DNA of 64,000 nt, from the NCBI RefSeq assembly GCF_001591345.1, contig NZ_BCUS01000012.1, forward strand, positions 1 through 64,000, given 5' to 3'. Below are positions 34,643 to 44,282 of the stretch, one piece after another. The DNA comes from Variovorax boronicumulans NBRC 103145. GTDB taxonomy: Bacteria; Pseudomonadota; Gammaproteobacteria; Burkholderiales; Burkholderiaceae_C. A program made the translations under genes and the position numbers. The notes below the pieces were generated by a model. It made no database searches, had not been told where the DNA came from, and saw only the letters and a list, made by a program, of their open reading frames with translations. Each line of letters opens with the position of its first letter. Within the stretch, counting starts at the first letter, position 1.

Positions 34643-35542
34643 TCAGTCCGCGAGGCGGAAGCGCGTATCGCCCAGCGTGTCGAGCCCGAACTGCGCCAGC
34701 AGCTCGCGCAGCCGCGTCGCCGCACTCGCCTTGCGCTGGCCGGTGTAGCGCGCCAGGATCAGCTCGTTCTTCATGCTGTGCTCCCAGCCGACCAGCTCGG
34801 TGACCGTCACGCTGTAGCCGTTGGCTTCCAGGTACAGGCAGCGCAGCACGTTGGTGAGCTGGCTGCCGATCTCGCGCGTGTGCAGCGGATGACGCCACAG
34901 CTCAGCCAGCGGCGTGCGCGACAGGGCCAGCGCCTTGGTCTCGCGCAGGCAGGCCGCCACTTCGGCCTGGCAGCAGGGCACGAGCACCATGCAGCGCGCC
35001 TTCTTGGCGAGGCCGAAGGCGATGGCGTCGTCGGTGGCGGTGTCGCAGGCGTGCAGCGCGGTGACCACGTCGATCTGCGCCGGCAGCTCGCTCGCCTGCG
35101 CCGACTCGGCCACGGTGAGGTTCAGGAACGACATGCGCCCGAAGCCCAGTTGCCGCGCCAGCGCGCGAGAGCGCTCGACCAGCTCGCTGCGCGTCTCGAT
35201 GCCGTAGACATGCCCGCCCTGCCGCGCGCGAAAGAACAGGTCGTAGATGATGAAGCCGAGGTACGACTTGCCCGCCCCGTGGTCGGCCAGCGTGGCCTCG
35301 GCGCCCTCGCCCGGCAGCTCGCGCAGCAGCTGCTCGATGAACTGGAACAGGTGGTAGACCTGCTTGAGCTTGCGCCGCGAATCCTGGTTGAGCCGGCCTT
35401 CGCGCGTGAGGATGTGCAGCTCCTTGAGCAGCTCGACGGACTGGCCCGGCCGCAGGACTTCGGCCAGCTCGGCTTCGGCCTTCGCAGCCTTGTTGGTGGG
35501 GTGGGCTTTCGCGGGACGGGGCATGGTGTTCTTGTTGTTCAT
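34643..35542 (-). CDS. SAM-dependent methyltransferase (Methyltransf_32-like)
   Basis: The 299-residue protein has a Rossmann-type SAM site, LADHGAGKSYLGFIIYDL (about residues 86-103), the acidic strand end VYGIETRSELVERS, TALHACDTATDDAI and a VPCCQAEVA motif in the fourth-strand region. That combination recalls the Methyltransf_32 group, which includes METTL25 and GSTCD-like proteins and is related to tRNA methyltransferase Trm13. An RNA substrate is plausible but not shown. The start overlaps DUF1415 by 4 bp. Confidence 0.8.
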   Translation of the reverse strand: MNNKNTMPRPAKAHPTNKAAKAEAELAEVLRPGQSVELLKELHILTREGRLNQDSRRKLKQVYHLFQFIEQLLRELPGEGAEATLADHGAGKSYLGFIIYDLFFRARQGGHVYGIETRSELVERSRALARQLGFGRMSFLNLTVAESAQASELPAQIDVVTALHACDTATDDAIAFGLAKKARCMVLVPCCQAEVAACLRETKALALSRTPLAELWRHPLHTREIGSQLTNVLRCLYLEANGYSVTVTELVGWEHSMKNELILARYTGQRKASAATRLRELLAQFGLDTLGDTRFRLAD

Positions 35543-36114
35543 GGCGTGGCGCTTCCCGGGCCGACATCGAGCGCGGTCCAGCCGTCGGGGCCCAGGGCTT
35601 CGAGCGTCTCGATGTTGCGCTCGAAGATCGTCTCGGCCTCGGGAAAGGCCTCGACCGCGCGGTCCACGCTGTCTTCGCGCAGCAGGTGCAGCGTGGGGTA
35701 CGGCGCGCGGTTGGTGGCGTTGGTGATGTCGTCGGCCTCGGTGCCGGCGAACTGGAAATGCGGATGGAAGCTGGCGAGCTGCAGCACGCCGTCGAAGCCC
35801 GCGCGGGCGAGCTTGCGCTCGGCGCGCTCGGTGAAATCGTTGAAGTCGAGAAAGTCCGCCAACGCGTGGGGGACGATCAACAAGGTGGTGTCGCGCACCT
35901 CGGCATCGAGCGCCACGAGCGCGCGGGCTTCGGCCAGCAGCATGTCGATGAGGCGGCCTTCGTGGGTGTCGAGGTAGGTGAGGTAGTGGATCTGGCCCTT
36001 CACATGCACCGCCTTGGCGAAGGGGCACAGGTTGAGGCCGATCACGGCGCGTTCGAGCCAGCGGCGGGTGTCGGCTTCGGCCTGCGCGGCGTCGATGACC
36101 GTCGGGTCGCTCAT
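35539..36114 (-). CDS. DUF1415 family protein
   Basis: The 191-residue protein matches the DUF1415 pattern: WLERAVIGLNLCPFAKAV near the start, FNDFTERAERKL, FHPHFQFAGTEADDITNATNRAPYPTLHLLRE and the Glu-rich IFERNIETLEALG. The conserved Cys, His and Asp residues suggest an enzyme or a metal site, but no function is known. It sits between the MFS gene (4-bp overlap) and the methyltransferase gene (4-bp overlap). Confidence 0.85.
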   Translation of the reverse strand: MSDPTVIDAAQAEADTRRWLERAVIGLNLCPFAKAVHVKGQIHYLTYLDTHEGRLIDMLLAEARALVALDAEVRDTTLLIVPHALADFLDFNDFTERAERKLARAGFDGVLQLASFHPHFQFAGTEADDITNATNRAPYPTLHLLREDSVDRAVEAFPEAETIFERNIETLEALGPDGWTALDVGPGSATP

Positions 36115-37397
36115 GCCGTGGCCTCCGTCAGTCGGCGGATGCGCCCGAGGCGCGCAGCGACCGCCATGCCGGCGAGCGAGCAGACCAGCGTCGCCGTCCA
36201 GGTCCAGTGCCAGCCACCGACGCGGTGCGCGAGCCAGGCCACCGCCGGCGGCGCCAGGAACTGGCCGAGCGACGACGCCTGCTGCATCAGGCCGACGGTG
36301 GTCGAGACGGTGCTCGGCCCCGGCGCCAGCCGCACGCCCAGCAGGAACAGCGTGGCCGGCACCATGCCGCCGCCGAGCGAAAAAGCGCAGATCGCGGCAT
36401 AGCGCAGCGCGGGCGGCAGGCCCAGCGCTTCGGCGCCGGCGCCCTGCCCCACCTGCGCGAAGGCGGCGACGCCGCCCAGCGCCATGGTCAGAAAACCCCA
36501 TTGCAGCAAGCGCTCGGGCGCCACACCGCGCTGCAGCCAACGACCGCCCATGAGGTTGCCGACGATGTTCATCGCCGCGGCCAGCGCGGTCAGCACCGCG
36601 CTCCAGGCGGCCGGCACCTTGGCGTCGGCATAGATGGCGGGCAGGAAACCGATCACGGCCATCCACTGCGACGAGTACACGGCGAAGGTCAACGCGACCA
36701 GCCACGGCGCACGCGCGCCGACCGTCTCGCGCAGCCGCGACGCCCAGCCGGACGATGCGGGCTGCGGGCTTGCGCCGGCCACGCGGGGCCGGTCGCGCGG
36801 CACCGCCAGCCACACCCAGAGTGCCGCACCCGCCGACACCAGCGACAGCATCCACCACCAATCAGCCCATCCGCCCCAGCCGATCAAGGCCGGACCGATG
36901 AGCAGCGCCAGCGCCACGCCCAGCGGCATGTAGGCGCCCCACAGGCCCAGCGCGGCCTTGTCGGCGCCCGCCGGCGTCAGTGCGCGGATGAGACCCGGGC
37001 CGGGCATCACCGCCATCAGGAAGCCGATGCCTTCGGCCGCACGGAGCACGAACAACCACAGCACCGCATGCGACCCGCCCAGCAGACCGGCACCGACGGC
37101 GCCTCCGAGCAGGCTGGCCGCCGTCAGCACCGCCAGCCCGACGAGCATGCTGCGCCGCAGACCGATGGAATCGGCCGCGAGCCCGGCCAGCAGGCCGAGC
37201 GTCATGCTCGCGACCTGGACCAGCGAGAGGAGGAAGCCGGCCTCGACCAGGTCAATGCCCAGCGACGCCTGCAGCGCCGGCACGGCGGGCGGCAGCTTGC
37301 CCAGGTGCAGCGCGGCGCTGACGCCGCCCAGCACGACGGCGAAGGCCGCGGCCGGCACGCGGGCCGACGCGCTGTTCGAGCGCACGGCCGCCGTCAT
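36111..37397 (-). CDS. MFS transporter (CynX/NimT-like)
   Basis: A 428-residue major facilitator protein with about twelve hydrophobic segments. The loop between helices 2 and 3 has GLAADSIGLRRSMLVG, a typical MFS A-motif, and helix 5 carries an MPGPGLIRALTP stretch. It looks most like the cyanate/2-nitroimidazole (CynX/NimT) branch, so an anion or small drug is a possible substrate; this is weak. Its start overlaps dgt by 4 bp and its end overlaps DUF1415. Confidence 0.85.
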   Translation of the reverse strand: MTAAVRSNSASARVPAAAFAVVLGGVSAALHLGKLPPAVPALQASLGIDLVEAGFLLSLVQVASMTLGLLAGLAADSIGLRRSMLVGLAVLTAASLLGGAVGAGLLGGSHAVLWLFVLRAAEGIGFLMAVMPGPGLIRALTPAGADKAALGLWGAYMPLGVALALLIGPALIGWGGWADWWWMLSLVSAGAALWVWLAVPRDRPRVAGASPQPASSGWASRLRETVGARAPWLVALTFAVYSSQWMAVIGFLPAIYADAKVPAAWSAVLTALAAAMNIVGNLMGGRWLQRGVAPERLLQWGFLTMALGGVAAFAQVGQGAGAEALGLPPALRYAAICAFSLGGGMVPATLFLLGVRLAPGPSTVSTTVGLMQQASSLGQFLAPPAVAWLAHRVGGWHWTWTATLVCSLAGMAVAARLGRIRRLTEATA

Positions 37398-38530
37398 GCG
37401 ATGCCCCGGCGACCGGTCAGCCGTTCGTGCTCGCGCATGGCGAAGCGGTCGGTCATGCCGGCGATGTAGTCGGCCACGGCGCGGTGCCGATCGCGGCGCT
37501 CGGCGTACGACGCAGGCATCTCGGTGCCGCGCGCCAGGTAGGCGTCGAACAGCCCGCGCACGACCTCGCTCGCCTGGTCGGTGGTCTGCGTGACCTGCGG
37601 ATGGCGATAGAGATTGCGGAACAGGAACTGCTTGAGCGCCTCCGACTGCGCCTGCATGACGCCGCTGAAGGCCACCAGCGGCGGCGCCTGGCGCACGGCG
37701 TCGGCATCGGCGGGCGCCAGCGCCTCGATGGCCGCGCGCGTCGTGTCGATCACGTCGTAGACCTGCGCGCTGAGCATGCGGCGGATGGTTTCATAGAGCA
37801 CGCGCCGGCCTTGGCCCTGCAGGTGCGGATGCTCGGCCAGCGCCTCGCGGCGGTAGCGTTCGAACAGTTCGACGTCGGCCAGCTGCTCGACGCTGATGAG
37901 GCCCGAGCGCACGCCGTCGTCGATGTCGTGCGCGTTGTAGGCGATGGCGTCGGCCAGGTTGCACAGCTGCGCCTCCAGCCCCGGCTGCGTGCGGTCGAGA
38001 AAGCGGCGGGCCACGCCCAGCGGCTCGGCGGCCTCGATGCGTTCGGCGTTGGCGCGCGAGCAATGCTTGAGGATGCCTTCGCGGGTCTCGAAGCTGAGGT
38101 TCAGGCCGTCGTACTGCGGGTAGCGGTGCTCCAGCGCATCGACCACGCGCAGGCTCTGCAGGTTGTGTTCGAAGCCGCCGTGCTCGGCCATGCAGGCGTT
38201 GAGCGCGTCCTGGCCCGCGTGGCCGAAGGGCGTGTGGCCCAGGTCATGGGCCAGCGCGATCGCCTCGACCAGGTCTTCGTTGAGCCGCAGCGCGCGCGCG
38301 ATGGAGCGGCCCAACTGCGCGACTTCGAGCGAATGCGTGAGCCGCGTACGGAACAGGTCGCCTTCGTGGTTCAGGAACACCTGGGTCTTGTAGACCAGCC
38401 GGCGGAAGGCGGTGGAATGGACGATGCGGTCACGATCGCGCTGGAAGGCGTCGCGCGTGGGCGCGGGCGGCTCCGCGTGGCGCCGTCCGCGCGAGCGCGC
38501 GGGGTGGCAGGCGTACGCCGCGAGGCTCAC
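37394..38530 (-). CDS. dgt: Deoxyguanosinetriphosphate triphosphohydrolase-like protein
   Basis: The 378-residue HD-domain enzyme has FRTRLTHSLEVAQLGRSIARAL (first His), AIALAHDLGHTPFGHAGQDAL (the HD pair) and a third metal-site region at NLADAIAYNAHDIDD. The type 2 dGTPase-like family cleaves triphosphate from dNTPs. The start is GTG at 38530, 28 bp after aroB. This place after aroB is usual in Burkholderiales. Confidence 0.94.
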   Translation of the reverse strand: MSLAAYACHPARSRGRRHAEPPAPTRDAFQRDRDRIVHSTAFRRLVYKTQVFLNHEGDLFRTRLTHSLEVAQLGRSIARALRLNEDLVEAIALAHDLGHTPFGHAGQDALNACMAEHGGFEHNLQSLRVVDALEHRYPQYDGLNLSFETREGILKHCSRANAERIEAAEPLGVARRFLDRTQPGLEAQLCNLADAIAYNAHDIDDGVRSGLISVEQLADVELFERYRREALAEHPHLQGQGRRVLYETIRRMLSAQVYDVIDTTRAAIEALAPADADAVRQAPPLVAFSGVMQAQSEALKQFLFRNLYRHPQVTQTTDQASEVVRGLFDAYLARGTEMPASYAERRDRHRAVADYIAGMTDRFAMREHERLTGRRGIA

Positions 38531-38558
38531 GGCCGGATCTCCGCGTGTCGCGCCGCGC

Positions 38559-39683
38559 TCATGCCACGCAGCACTGCGCGAGCACGTCGCGCACCATCGC
38601 GTCGGGCGCGCTGCGCACGACGGCGGAGCCGGGCCGGTCGATCACCACGAAGCGGATCTCGCCGGCCTCCGATTTCTTGTCGACGCGCATCAGCTCCAGG
38701 TAGCGCTCGGCGCCCAGCGCCGGTCCCACGGTGGGCAGGCCGGCGCGCTCGATCAGGCGGGTGAGCCGCGCGACGAAGGCCGCGTCGACACCGCCGAGCC
38801 GCTGCGACAGCTGCGCCGCCATGACCATGCCGCAGCCGACGGCCTCGCCGTGCAGCCACTCGCCGTAGCCCAGGCCCGACTCGATGGCATGGCCGAAGGT
38901 GTGGCCGAAGTTGAGGATGGCGCGCAGGCCGGTCTCGCGCTCGTCCTGGCCGACCACCAGCGCCTTGATCTCGCAGCTGCGCTTCACGGCATGGGCCAGC
39001 GCGGCCGGGTCGCGCGCCACCAGCGCCTCGATGTTCGACTCGATCCAGTCGAAGAAAGCCATGTCGTAGATCGGGCCGTACTTGATGACTTCGGCCAGGC
39101 CGGCGCTCAGTTCGCGCGGCGGCAGCGTCTGCAGCGTGTCCAGGTCGCACAGCACGAGCTGCGGCTGGTAGAACGCGCCGATCATGTTCTTGCCCAACGG
39201 ATGGTTGATGGCCGTCTTGCCGCCCACCGAGGAATCGACCTGCGCCAGCAGCGTGGTCGGCACCTGCACGAAGGGCACGCCGCGCATGTAGCTGGCGGCC
39301 GCGAAGCCGGTCATGTCGCCCACCACCCCGCCACCGAGCGCGAACAGCACCGTCTTGCGGTCGCTGCCGTGGCCCAGCAGGGCGTCGAAGATGAGGTTGA
39401 GGGTTTCGAGGTTCTTGTACGCCTCGCCGTCGGGCAGTTCAAGCAGATGGACCGTGCGGAAGCGGCCGGCCAGCACGGTTTGCAGGGCCCGAGCGTAGAG
39501 CGGCGCCACGGTGGTGTTGCTGACGATCAGCGCGCTGGCGGCCGCGGGAACGACACCGAAGCTGGCGGGGTCTTCCAGCAGGCCACCGCCGATCAGGATC
39601 GGGTAGCTGCGCTCGCCGAGCTGGATCTCGACGCGTTCGGGCTTTGGCAGGGCGGAAAGTGCAGGCGAAACAGACAGGGACAT
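38559..39683 (-). CDS. aroB: 3-dehydroquinate synthase AroB
   Basis: AroB converts DAHP to 3-dehydroquinate, the second shikimate step, using NAD+ and a divalent metal. The 374-residue protein shows [55 protein letters not shown] and the metal-binding [11 protein letters not shown]. Length and motifs are normal. It lies 33 bp after aroK. Confidence 0.97.
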   Translation of the reverse strand: MSLSVSPALSALPKPERVEIQLGERSYPILIGGGLLEDPASFGVVPAAASALIVSNTTVAPLYARALQTVLAGRFRTVHLLELPDGEAYKNLETLNLIFDALLGHGSDRKTVLFALGGGVVGDMTGFAAASYMRGVPFVQVPTTLLAQVDSSVGGKTAINHPLGKNMIGAFYQPQLVLCDLDTLQTLPPRELSAGLAEVIKYGPIYDMAFFDWIESNIEALVARDPAALAHAVKRSCEIKALVVGQDERETGLRAILNFGHTFGHAIESGLGYGEWLHGEAVGCGMVMAAQLSQRLGGVDAAFVARLTRLIERAGLPTVGPALGAERYLELMRVDKKSEAGEIRFVVIDRPGSAVVRSAPDAMVRDVLAQCCVA

Positions 39684-39716
39684 GGCCGCGAGTTTAGGCG
39701 CTCGGGCCTGCCGGGG

Positions 39717-40265
39717 TCAGTCCGAGGGCTCTTCCGGATGGGCGCCGGGTTCGACCACGCCCGCCAGTTCGAGCTGCATCACGATGAGGTTGACCAGCAC
39801 CGCGATCGACGGCCGGCCGGTGTCGACCACGTCGTGGGCGGTTTCCCGGTAGAACGGGTCGCGCGCATCGTGCAGTTCGCGCAGCCGGCCCAGCGGATCG
39901 GCCACCTGCAACAGCGGGCGCTTGACGTCGTGGCGCAGGCGCCGGAACAGGTCTTCGGGCGAGGAGCGCAGGTAGATGACGTGGAAATGGTCGCGCAGCT
40001 GCTGGCGGTTGGCCTCGCGCAGCACGGCGCCACCGCCGGTCGCCAGCACGCCGTGGGGATGGGCGGCCAGGTCGGCGATGACCGCCTGCTCGATGTCGCG
40101 GAAGGCGGCTTCGCCCTCGCGATCGAAGAAATCACGGATCGTGCAGCCGATGCGCTGCTCGATCACGTGATCGGTGTCGATGAAGGGAGTGTTCAGCCGA
40201 GCGCCCAGCCGCCGGCCCACTGCGGACTTTCCGGCGCCGGGCAACCCGACAAGTGCGACCGCCAC
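39717..40265 (-). CDS. aroK: Shikimate kinase AroK
   Basis: The 182-residue kinase phosphorylates shikimate with ATP. It has Walker A GLPGAGKSAVGRRL at residues 7-20, the shikimate-binding DTDHVIEQRIGCTIRDFF and EAAFRDIE, ATGGGAVL, and the lid region RPLLQVADPLGRL. The start is GTG at 40265. It lies 23 bp after pilQ, as in many gamma- and betaproteobacteria. Confidence 0.96.
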   Translation of the reverse strand: MAVALVGLPGAGKSAVGRRLGARLNTPFIDTDHVIEQRIGCTIRDFFDREGEAAFRDIEQAVIADLAAHPHGVLATGGGAVLREANRQQLRDHFHVIYLRSSPEDLFRRLRHDVKRPLLQVADPLGRLRELHDARDPFYRETAHDVVDTGRPSIAVLVNLIVMQLELAGVVEPGAHPEEPSD

Positions 40266-40288
40266 GCGGTGGCTGCTACGCCCGCGCG

Positions 40289-42439
40289 TCAGCGCGCGGC
40301 GTTGCGGTCGGTAATCATCTTCGGGGTGATAAAGACGAGCATTTCGGTCTTGTTAGCAACGCGTTCGCGCTTGCGGAACAATGCCCCCATGTAGGGGATT
40401 TCACCCAGCACCGGCACGCGCGATTCGTCATTGGTTTCGGTGAGCTCGAAGATACCACCGATGACGACCGTGCCGCCGTTCTCGACCAGCACCTCGGTCT
40501 GCACGTGCTTGGTGTTGATGGCCGGGCCTGCCGAGGTGTTGACGCCGCGGGCGTCCTTGCTCACGTCCAGCGTGAGGATGATGTTGCCCTCGGGCGTGAT
40601 CTGCGGCGTGACTTCAAGCTTGAGCACCGCCTTGCGGAACGAGATCGAGGTCGCGCCGCTGGAGGTGGCCTGCTGGTAGGGGATTTCCTCGCCCTGCTCG
40701 ATCAGCGCCTTGGTCTGGTCGGCCGTGATGACGCGGGGGCTGGAGACCAGCTTGCCCTTGCCATCGGCTTCGAGGGCCGAGATTTCGAGGTTCAGCATGC
40801 GCGACAAGCTCGAGTTGAACAGCGAGATCGCGAAGGTGCCTGCGGCGTTGCCGGTGCCGCCAGCGTCGCCGGCGGGCAGGTTGATGAAGTTGGAGTTGGT
40901 CCAGGTGGCTGCTGCGCCGCCGACGCCGCCGGCGTTGGTGGTGGCAGGCATGACGCCGAAGGTGCCGTAGGCCGGATTGCCATTGGCCGACGCGACGCGT
41001 TCGCGGGAGATGCCACCGCCCATCCGCACGCCGAGCGACTTGCCGAAGGTGTCCGAGGCTTCCACGATCCGCGCTTCGATCAGCACCTGGCGGACGGGAA
41101 TGTCCAACTTCTGGATCAGGTCGGTGACCTGCGCCAGGCGCGAGGGAATGTCGGACACGAACAGCTGGTTGGTCCGCGATTCGGCGATCACGCTGCCGCG
41201 GGGGCTCAGGATGCGCGAGGTCGCGCCGCCGCCACCACCACCGCCGCCACCCGCCGATGCACCGGTCCCCGTCAGGCCCTGTGCAATCGCAATGGCCTTC
41301 GTGTAGTTCAGCTGGAACGACTGCGTGCGCAGCGGCTCCAGGTTCTCGATCGCCGCCTTGGCTTCGAACTCGAGCTTCTCCTTGGCGTTGATCTCGTCCT
41401 TGGGCGCGATCCACAGGACGCTGCCGTTCTTGCGCATGCCCAGGTTCTTCGCCTGCATGATGATGTCGAGCGCCTGGTCCCAGGGCACGTCCTTCAGACG
41501 CAGCGTCAATGCGCCGCTGACCGAATCCGAGGTCACGATGTTGAAGTTCGTGAAGTCGGCGATCACCTGCAGCAGCGAGCGGATCTCGATGTTCTGGAAG
41601 TTGAGCGACAGCTTCTCACCGTTGTAGCCGACACCCTGCGTGAGTTTGCTCGGATCGACCTTGCGGGCGCGGACTTCCACCACGAACTGGTTTTCGCTCT
41701 GGTAGGCGCTGTGTTCCCAATCGCCCTTGGCATCGATCGTCATGCGCACGCGGTCACCCGATTGCTGCGAGGTGATCAACTGCACGGGCGTGCCGAAATC
41801 GGCCACGTCGAGGCGGCGGCGCAGGCCTTCGGGCAGCGTCGACTTGGTGAACTCCACCACCAGGCTCTTGCCTTGCTGCTTCACATCGACGCCGACCTGG
41901 TTGTTCGGCAGGTCGACCAGCACGCGACCGGTGTTATCAGCGCCCAGGCGGAAATCGACATCGCGCAGCGGCAGCGTGTCGCGGTTGCGGTTCTCGGCGA
42001 AAGTGGTCGCCGCGGAAGCGGCGAGCGCCGTGCCAGCCACCGGCTCGAGCACCACCAGCAGCGACTTGCCCTGGATCTCGGCCTTGTACGCCGTGGCCTG
42101 CTTCAGGTTCAGCACCACGCGGCTGCGATCACCAGCCTGCACCACGTTGACCGAGCGCAGGTTGCCCTGGTTCACCTCGATGGCCGAACGCCCGATGGCG
42201 TTGGTCACGCCCGGGAAGTCCAGCGCGATGCGCGCCGGCGTCTGCACGGAGAACCCGGCGGGCACCGCGGTGAGCGGCTGGGCCAGGTCGATGCGGATCA
42301 CTTCCGCACCCGACTGGGTCGAGCTCGTCACCGACTCGATCGCGTTTTGCGCATGGGCGACGGCCAGGGCACCGAAAGCCAGCAGACCCAGGCCGGCGGC
42401 GCGCAGCCACTGTGCCATCGTTGATTTTTTTTGGTTCAT
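40289..42439 (-). CDS. pilQ: Type IV pilus secretin PilQ
   Basis: The 716-residue outer membrane secretin has a signal peptide ending near AVAHA (residue 30) and two AMIN-type domains that bind peptidoglycan. An STN/N0 region follows (LNFQNIEIRSLLQVIADFTNFNIV), then an N1 domain with a nine-Gly loop (41225-41251) and the secretin core with VQTEVLVENGGTVVIGGI and the VPVLGEIPYMGALFRKR end motif. The ATG at 42439 overlaps the pilP stop codon; the frame shadow continues upstream. It forms the pore for the pilus. Confidence 0.97.
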   Translation of the reverse strand: MNQKKSTMAQWLRAAGLGLLAFGALAVAHAQNAIESVTSSTQSGAEVIRIDLAQPLTAVPAGFSVQTPARIALDFPGVTNAIGRSAIEVNQGNLRSVNVVQAGDRSRVVLNLKQATAYKAEIQGKSLLVVLEPVAGTALAASAATTFAENRNRDTLPLRDVDFRLGADNTGRVLVDLPNNQVGVDVKQQGKSLVVEFTKSTLPEGLRRRLDVADFGTPVQLITSQQSGDRVRMTIDAKGDWEHSAYQSENQFVVEVRARKVDPSKLTQGVGYNGEKLSLNFQNIEIRSLLQVIADFTNFNIVTSDSVSGALTLRLKDVPWDQALDIIMQAKNLGMRKNGSVLWIAPKDEINAKEKLEFEAKAAIENLEPLRTQSFQLNYTKAIAIAQGLTGTGASAGGGGGGGGGATSRILSPRGSVIAESRTNQLFVSDIPSRLAQVTDLIQKLDIPVRQVLIEARIVEASDTFGKSLGVRMGGGISRERVASANGNPAYGTFGVMPATTNAGGVGGAAATWTNSNFINLPAGDAGGTGNAAGTFAISLFNSSLSRMLNLEISALEADGKGKLVSSPRVITADQTKALIEQGEEIPYQQATSSGATSISFRKAVLKLEVTPQITPEGNIILTLDVSKDARGVNTSAGPAINTKHVQTEVLVENGGTVVIGGIFELTETNDESRVPVLGEIPYMGALFRKRERVANKTEMLVFITPKMITDRNAAR

Positions 42440-42978
42440 TTCGCACTCTCTTGCAACTGCAGCGTGGCTACGCGTTCGATCCATTCGCCCGCGGCGTCCT
42501 GCACGATCTCGCGCAGGGCGACTTCGGTTTCGTTGATACGGGTGATGCGCCCGTAGTTGAGCCCCAGGTATTCGCCGACGCGCACCTTGTAGAGCAGCTT
42601 GTCCACACGCACGAGCGCCACCGGCTGGCCGTTGCGGTTCATGCTGCCGACCATCGCCATCGTGTCGAGCGGGAACGCCTCGAGCGCTTCCTTGCGGCGC
42701 GCCAGCTCCGGCGCGATCAGCTCGGAGGTGCTCGGCTGGTTCGACTCCCGGCGCAGCGCCTGGGTCAGCTTCAGCATGTTGAAGGGCTCGAACGACGACG
42801 CCTCGGTGTAGGCCTGCGGCGTGAACTTCTTGGGTTCGGAGATCGGCGGCACCGAGGGCTTCACCTGCGCGCGCTGCTCGACCATCCAGCGCTGCAGGTC
42901 TTCCTGGTCGGAATCGCCGCAGGCGCTCAGGCCCAACGTGGCCAGTGCCAGCCACAGGACTTTGGCGACCGGCTTCAT
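42436..42978 (-). CDS. pilP: Pilus assembly lipoprotein PilP
   Basis: The 180-residue lipoprotein has lipobox LSAC (Cys about residue 20) and the PilP beta domain with VGSMNRNGQPVALVRVDKLLYKVRVGEYLGLNYGRITRINETEVAL. PilP links the PilMNO inner membrane platform to PilQ. It overlaps pilO by 4 bp and pilQ by 4 bp. Confidence 0.95.
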   Translation of the reverse strand: MKPVAKVLWLALATLGLSACGDSDQEDLQRWMVEQRAQVKPSVPPISEPKKFTPQAYTEASSFEPFNMLKLTQALRRESNQPSTSELIAPELARRKEALEAFPLDTMAMVGSMNRNGQPVALVRVDKLLYKVRVGEYLGLNYGRITRINETEVALREIVQDAAGEWIERVATLQLQESAK

Positions 42979-43655
42979 TTCTTCGCCTTCGGCGCCGTAG
43001 CGCGTTTCTGGGCGGCCCGCTCGTCTTCGTCGAGGTAGCGGTAGGTGCGCGCGGTGGCGTCCATCGTCAGCACGTCCTTGTCCTTCTGCGGTGTGACGGT
43101 CACGTTGTTGAGCGTCACGATGCGCGACAGGCTGGCCACGTCGGCCGCGAAAGCGCCCATGTCGTGGTAGCGGCCCGTGACGCGCACGGCGATCGGCAGC
43201 TCTGCGTAGTAGTCCTTGACCGACACCTGGCCCGGACGGAACAGTTCGAACTGCAGGCTGCGGCCGAGGCCGGCCTGGTTGATGTCCGAGAGCAGCGCGT
43301 CCATTTCCGCCTTGCTGGGCAGTTGCTTCTCGAGAAGGATCACGTACTGCTGCACCTGCTCGCGCTGCTTCTTCAGCAGGTCAAGGTTGGCGGCTTGCGC
43401 CACTTTCTTCTGGTAGTCGGTCCGGAGCGTGACTTCCTTGGCGCGCTCGGCTTCGAGTTCGTCGTTGGAATTGGTCAGCCAGACGAACCACAGGCCGACC
43501 AGCACCAGGGCAGCCAGGGCCAGGCACAGGGCGTAGCGCGGCACCGCCGGCCACATGGAAGGATCGTTCGGATTCAGTCCGCGGAACTGGTCGCCGAAGT
43601 TGCGCAGTGCGGTGGCGACGTCGACTTTGGGGAGGGATCGGTTGCTGATGGCCAT
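42975..43655 (-). CDS. pilO: Type IV pilus inner membrane protein PilO
   Basis: The 226-residue protein has one membrane helix (about residues 42-63), a coiled coil (about 68-110, EAERAKEVTLRTDYQKKVAQ and on) and a ferredoxin-like periplasmic domain. It forms heterodimers with PilN in the pilus alignment complex. It lies 6 bp after pilN. Confidence 0.95.
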   Translation of the reverse strand: MAISNRSLPKVDVATALRNFGDQFRGLNPNDPSMWPAVPRYALCLALAALVLVGLWFVWLTNSNDELEAERAKEVTLRTDYQKKVAQAANLDLLKKQREQVQQYVILLEKQLPSKAEMDALLSDINQAGLGRSLQFELFRPGQVSVKDYYAELPIAVRVTGRYHDMGAFAADVASLSRIVTLNNVTVTPQKDKDVLTMDATARTYRYLDEDERAAQKRATAPKAKK

Positions 43656-43661
43656 GATCGA

Positions 43662-44282
43662 TTACCCCTTCGCCTGCGCCTTGGCGGCCAGGGCCTTCTC
43701 GGCCTCCGCCTTCTGGGCGTCGGTGGGCCGCTTGAGGCCGATGCGCATCGTGAAGTTCGCCACGCGGCGCTGGTCGCGCTGGCTCAGGTTCACGTTGGCC
43801 GAGGTGATTTCGACCAGCTCGGGCTTCACCAGCCAGGGGCTGTTGTTGCCGAGGTTGCGCAGCAGTTCCGACACGCGCTCGTTCGACTGCGCCATGCCTT
43901 GCAGGGTCACGGTCTGGTTCTCCTGCTTCATGCTGGTGAGGTAGACGCCGTCGGGCAGTTGCCGGACGAGTTCGTTGAGCAGGTGCACGGGCAGATTGCG
44001 GTCGCCTTGCAGGTCTTCCACGGCCAGCTGGCGCGCGCGCAAGGCTGCGATTTCCTCCTGCAGTGTCGAGATTTCCTTGATCTCGACTTCGAGCTTCTTG
44101 ATCTCGGCCTGAAGGAAACCGTTCTTCGATTGCTGAGCCGAAATCTGGGCCTCGAACCACAGGTAACCGAGGCCGGCGATCAGGGCGCCCAGCAGCGCGG
44201 CACCACCCAGGGTACCGTAGAAAGCCTCGCGGCGGCGCTTGCGCGCGACTTCGCGGTGCGGAAGCAGATTGATCAGGATCAC
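43662..44282 (-). CDS. pilN: Type IV pilus inner membrane protein PilN
   Basis: The 206-residue protein begins MILINLLPHREVARKRRR, whose INLLPHRE motif binds PilM in the cytoplasm. A membrane helix follows (about residues 26-45), then a coiled coil and the periplasmic domain. The start codon is GTG at 44282, overlapping the pilM stop codon by 4 bp. Confidence 0.95.
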   Translation of the reverse strand: MILINLLPHREVARKRRREAFYGTLGGAALLGALIAGLGYLWFEAQISAQQSKNGFLQAEIKKLEVEIKEISTLQEEIAALRARQLAVEDLQGDRNLPVHLLNELVRQLPDGVYLTSMKQENQTVTLQGMAQSNERVSELLRNLGNNSPWLVKPELVEITSANVNLSQRDQRRVANFTMRIGLKRPTDAQKAEAEKALAAKAQAKG

